Source of the DNA: Alphaproteobacteria bacterium
GTDB taxonomy: Bacteria; Pseudomonadota; Alphaproteobacteria; JAAXGF01
Direction: 5' to 3'
DNA length: 16,653 nt
Assembly: GCA_012267605.1 (NCBI GenBank)
Contig: JAAXGF010000149.1
Coordinates: 1 to 16,653, forward strand
Shown here: piece after piece, positions 14,023 through 16,653 of the stretch
Layout of the letters: every line of letters starts with the position of its first letter
How positions within the stretch are numbered: position 1 is the stretch's first letter
Made by a program: the position numbers and the translations under genes
The notes under the pieces: model-generated
Seen by the model: only the letters and a program-made list of their open reading frames with translations
Told to the model about the DNA's origin: nothing
Databases searched by the model: none

Positions 14023-15810
14023 CTATGCCGAACCCTTCTTTTTGGGTGGCGGCGCAAAGCGAATTTGCAGCTCGCGAAGTTGGTTCTCTTGCACCTCGGA
14101 AGGCGCGCCCATCATCAAGTCTTGGGCCTGCTGATTCATCGGAAAACAAATCACCTCGCGGATGTTGGATTCCCCTGCCAGAAGCATGACGATGCGGTCG
14201 ATCCCAGGCGCCAAACCGCCATGAGGCGGTGCGCCGTAGCGGAAGGCGCGTAGCAGCGCCGGGAAACGTTTCTCAACCTCCTCGGCCGCGTATCCCGCGA
14301 TGGCGAATGCCTCGACCATCACCTCGGGGAGATGATTCCGGATGGCACCGCTCGACAGTTCGACGCCATTGCAGACGATGTCGTACTGATAGGCGAGAAC
14401 TGAAAGCGGGTCTTCACCCCGCAACGCATCCAATCCTCCCTGGGGCATGGAAAACGGATTGTGGCTGAATTCGATTTTGCCGCTGGTTTCCTCACGCTCG
14501 AACATCGGGTAATCGACGATCCAACAAAAACGGAAAGCGTCCTTTTCCAAAAGGTCGAATTCCTTGCCCAGGTGGTTGCGCACCTCGCCGGCGAGCCGGG
14601 CCGCCGCACCCGCCCGATCGCACGCGAAGAAGACGGTATCGCCATCGCCGACGCCCGCCGAATCCTTGATCGCTTGCAGTCGCTCGGCGTCGAGAAACTT
14701 GGTGATCGGCCCCTTGCCCTGGCCATCGGCAAAGACGATATAGGCAAGCCCCTGCGCCCCGTGCTCCTGGGCGAAGACGATCATCTTGTCAAAGAAACTC
14801 CGCGGTAGTTTCGCCGCGCCCGGCGCGGGAATGGCGCGAACCACCGATCCCGCGTCGATCGCCTTGCGGAAAATCGAAAATTCGGAATCGCGAAACGCCT
14901 CGGTAACGTCAGCGATGACCAAGGGATTGCGCAAATCCGGTTTGTCGTTGCCGTATTTCAGCATCGCCTCGGCGAAGGCAATACGCGGAAACGGCGGCGC
15001 CGTGACGTCCCAGTCGGAGAATTCCGTGAACACGCCGTGCATCACCGGCTCGACCGCAGCGAACACATCCTCTTGCTCGACGAACGACATCTCCACGTCG
15101 AGCTGATAGAACTCTCCCGGCGACCGGTCGGCGCGGGCGTCTTCGTCGCGAAAACACGGGGCGATCTGGAAATATTGGTCGAAGCCGGAAACCATGACCA
15201 ATTGCTTGAATAGCTGCGGCGCCTGGGGCAGCGCATAAAAATTGCCAGGATGAAGTCGGCTGGGAACCAGGAAATCGCGCGCGCCCTCGGGTGAGCTCGC
15301 GGTCAAGATCGGGGTTTGGAATTCGTGGAACCCTTGCTCGATCATGCGCCGGCGGAGAGCGGCGATGACCGCCGCGCGGAGCTTGATGTTGGCCTGCATT
15401 TTGGCCCGCCGTAAATCTAGATAACGGTAGCGCAGGCGGGTCTCCTCGCCATACTCCTGATCGCCGTGGACCTGTAGCGGCAACGGGTCCGCGACAGACA
15501 AGACTTCGAGTGAGTCAATGGGTACCTCGACACGGCCTGTTTTGAGATTGGGGTTGACCGTATCCTCGCTGCGTGCGACCACCTTGCCTGTCACCGTAAT
15601 TATAGTTTCCGGTCGCAAGGCCTCTGCTTCGGCGAACATCGGGCCGGCCACGTCCACGACGCATTGGGTGATGCCATAATGATCTCGCAAATCGACAAAC
15701 AGCAGGTTGCCGTGGTCACGTTTGCGGTGCACCCAACCGGACAGCCGCGCCGTGGCGCCGACGTTGTCGAGGGTCAGTTCGCCACAGGTGTGGGTTCGAT
15801 ATCGGTGCAT
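14023..15810 (-). CDS. aspS: Aspartyl-tRNA synthetase, bacterial type
   Basis: 595 residues, full length. It charges tRNA(Asp) with aspartate in the cytoplasm. The N-terminal OB-fold anticodon domain begins MHRYRTHTCGELT. The class II core has LPQAPQLFKQLVM (194-206), motif 2 FRDEDARADRSPGEFYQLD (220-238) and motif 3 GGLAPGIDRIVML (531-543). The bacterial GAD insertion lies between them, and HNPFSMP is at 450-456. His33 in KRDHGNLLF is the residue often seen in non-discriminating enzymes that also charge tRNA(Asn); E. coli has Leu there. That hint needs GatCAB elsewhere in the genome to matter. ATG 15810 is chosen because the protein then starts as AspRS normally does; the frame is open 21 codons further up. 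It is divergent from rnd (101 bp) and upstream of the dehydrogenase gene. Confidence 0.97.
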   Translation of the reverse strand: MHRYRTHTCGELTLDNVGATARLSGWVHRKRDHGNLLFVDLRDHYGITQCVVDVAGPMFAEAEALRPETIITVTGKVVARSEDTVNPNLKTGRVEVPIDSLEVLSVADPLPLQVHGDQEYGEETRLRYRYLDLRRAKMQANIKLRAAVIAALRRRMIEQGFHEFQTPILTASSPEGARDFLVPSRLHPGNFYALPQAPQLFKQLVMVSGFDQYFQIAPCFRDEDARADRSPGEFYQLDVEMSFVEQEDVFAAVEPVMHGVFTEFSDWDVTAPPFPRIAFAEAMLKYGNDKPDLRNPLVIADVTEAFRDSEFSIFRKAIDAGSVVRAIPAPGAAKLPRSFFDKMIVFAQEHGAQGLAYIVFADGQGKGPITKFLDAERLQAIKDSAGVGDGDTVFFACDRAGAAARLAGEVRNHLGKEFDLLEKDAFRFCWIVDYPMFEREETSGKIEFSHNPFSMPQGGLDALRGEDPLSVLAYQYDIVCNGVELSSGAIRNHLPEVMVEAFAIAGYAAEEVEKRFPALLRAFRYGAPPHGGLAPGIDRIVMLLAGESNIREVICFPMNQQAQDLMMGAPSEVQENQLRELQIRFAPPPKKKGSA

Positions 15811-15911
15811 GCCAGCGCCCCCAATGAAATTCGGCAAGAAGGTGGTCTCCGCGACGTGACCGGTACAGCGCACGGAACGCGACGACTTGTCAAGACCCGC
15901 GCGACCGCCGT

Positions 15912-16653
15912 ATGAGCGGCGGAATTCTTCTCACCGAGAGCCAGGACGTCGCGCATGTTTGCGCGCGGTTAAGCGAAGCGCATTACGTCGCCGTCGATAC
16001 CGAGTTTCTGCGCGAGCGCACGTTCTGGCCGAAACTTTGCTTAGTACAGATCGCGGGGCCGAGCGACGTCGTGGCCATCGATGCTTTAGCGCCCGGTCTC
16101 GACCTGTCGCCACTGTTCGAACTCATGGCCAACAAGAAGGTAACCAAGGTGTTTCACGCCGGTCGCCAAGACATCGAGATTTTCCATCACCTTTCTGGCG
16201 CCGTGCCTAGCCCCCTCTTCGATACCCAGATCGCCGCCATGGTTTGTGGCTTCGGCGATTCCGTATCCTATGAATCCTTGGCGCTGCGGGTGGCCAATGC
16301 ACGTATCGACAAATCGTCTAGGTTCACCGATTGGACCCACCGGCCACTGACGTCCAAGCAACTTTCCTACGCCCTCGACGACGTGCGCCATTTGCGGGTG
16401 ATTTACGATCGGCTGGTGCGCCGGCTGTTCGAATCCGGCCGGGTCGACTGGGTCCGCGAGGAGATGGCCGCCCTGGCAGACCCAAAGGTCTACGAGATGC
16501 TTCCCGAGAACGCCTGGCGCCGACTGAAAACCCACAGCACGAAACCGCGTTTCCTCGCTGTCTTGCGTGCTGTCGCCGCGTGGCGCGAGCAGATGGCGCA
16601 AACCAAGGACGTGCCGCGAAATCGCATATGCCGAGACGAAGCACTGATCGAAA
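15912..16653 (+). CDS. rnd: Ribonuclease D, N-terminal part (cut by window end)
   Basis: 247 codons are present, running open off the right edge. RNase D is a 3'-5' exoribonuclease that trims tRNA and other structured RNA precursors. The DEDDy catalytic set is complete: Asp29 and Glu31 in VAVDTEFLRERTFWPKLCLV, Asp87 in FHAGRQDIEIF, Asp105 region in PLFDTQIAAM, and Tyr153/Asp157 in LSYALDDVRHL. The numbering nearly matches E. coli RNase D (28, 30, 85, 151, 155). An HRDC domain appears to start near the window end (around residue 205). ATG 15912 gives the normal N-terminus, without a strong ribosome site. The divergent arrangement with aspS is, as I remember it, common in alphaproteobacteria. 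Confidence 0.95.
   Translation, partial: MSGGILLTESQDVAHVCARLSEAHYVAVDTEFLRERTFWPKLCLVQIAGPSDVVAIDALAPGLDLSPLFELMANKKVTKVFHAGRQDIEIFHHLSGAVPSPLFDTQIAAMVCGFGDSVSYESLALRVANARIDKSSRFTDWTHRPLTSKQLSYALDDVRHLRVIYDRLVRRLFESGRVDWVREEMAALADPKVYEMLPENAWRRLKTHSTKPRFLAVLRAVAAWREQMAQTKDVPRNRICRDEALIE

Noticed and set aside
13262..14134. 290-codon plus-strand frame
   Set aside because: Antisense to the firmly identified dehydrogenase and the aspS 3' end; no family motifs.
14461..15106. Plus-strand frames of 106-115 codons
   Set aside because: Antisense shadows of aspS.
16420..16445. TTCGAATCC resembling a tRNA T-loop
   Set aside because: Lies within the rnd reading frame with no cloverleaf around it.
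16086..16601. 171-codon minus-strand frame
   Set aside because: Antisense to rnd, whose catalytic residues are complete in the plus frame.

Overview
The window (about 16.6 kb, mostly 55-63% GC) reads as the chromosome of a Gram-negative alphaproteobacterium, most like Rhodospirillales or a relative. Three things suggest this: an AspRS with the RADRSPGEFYQLD form of motif 2 common in that class, the divergent aspS/rnd pair, and many exported, lipoprotein-like products. The lineage is inferred from sequence feel, not from a search.

Layout. Positions 1-735 are mobile debris: the edge of a phage tail-tip gene (minus strand, cut by the window) abutting the left end of an IS21-family element, of which only the first ~90 codons of istA remain. 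A ~780 bp stretch without a recognisable gene follows. Then comes the most striking gene (1544-4021): a complete ammonium transporter (Amt) channel with a signal peptide, fused in one frame to a HAMP domain and a full methyl-accepting chemotaxis signalling hairpin. Next are a minus-strand SIS-CBS sugar-phosphate isomerase (KdsD/KpsF type), a divergent single-domain rhodanese, and a minus-strand pair of a DAACS-type acidic amino acid/dicarboxylate symporter and an orphan lipoprotein. A 657 bp gene-poor gap with hairpins and a tandem repeat precedes an exported alpha-carbonic anhydrase and an exported pentapeptide-repeat protein whose first third is very AT-rich. A minus-strand winged-helix/SAM-methyltransferase fusion, a small secreted four-cysteine protein, a minus-strand aspS - leucine dehydrogenase-like pair, and the start of rnd (cut by the window end) complete the region.

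How the genes fit together. aspS and the Leu/Phe/Val dehydrogenase gene are probably co-transcribed (32 bp apart), as may be the symporter and lipoprotein (68 bp apart). The Amt-chemoreceptor, an amino-acid symporter and an amino-acid dehydrogenase hint at nitrogen acquisition, but they are not one operon and no glnK is present. The leading candidate for an undescribed system is the Amt-HAMP-MCP protein: it would let a trimeric ammonium channel feed straight into chemotaxis or another CheA-type pathway.

No tRNA, rRNA or CRISPR array was seen.
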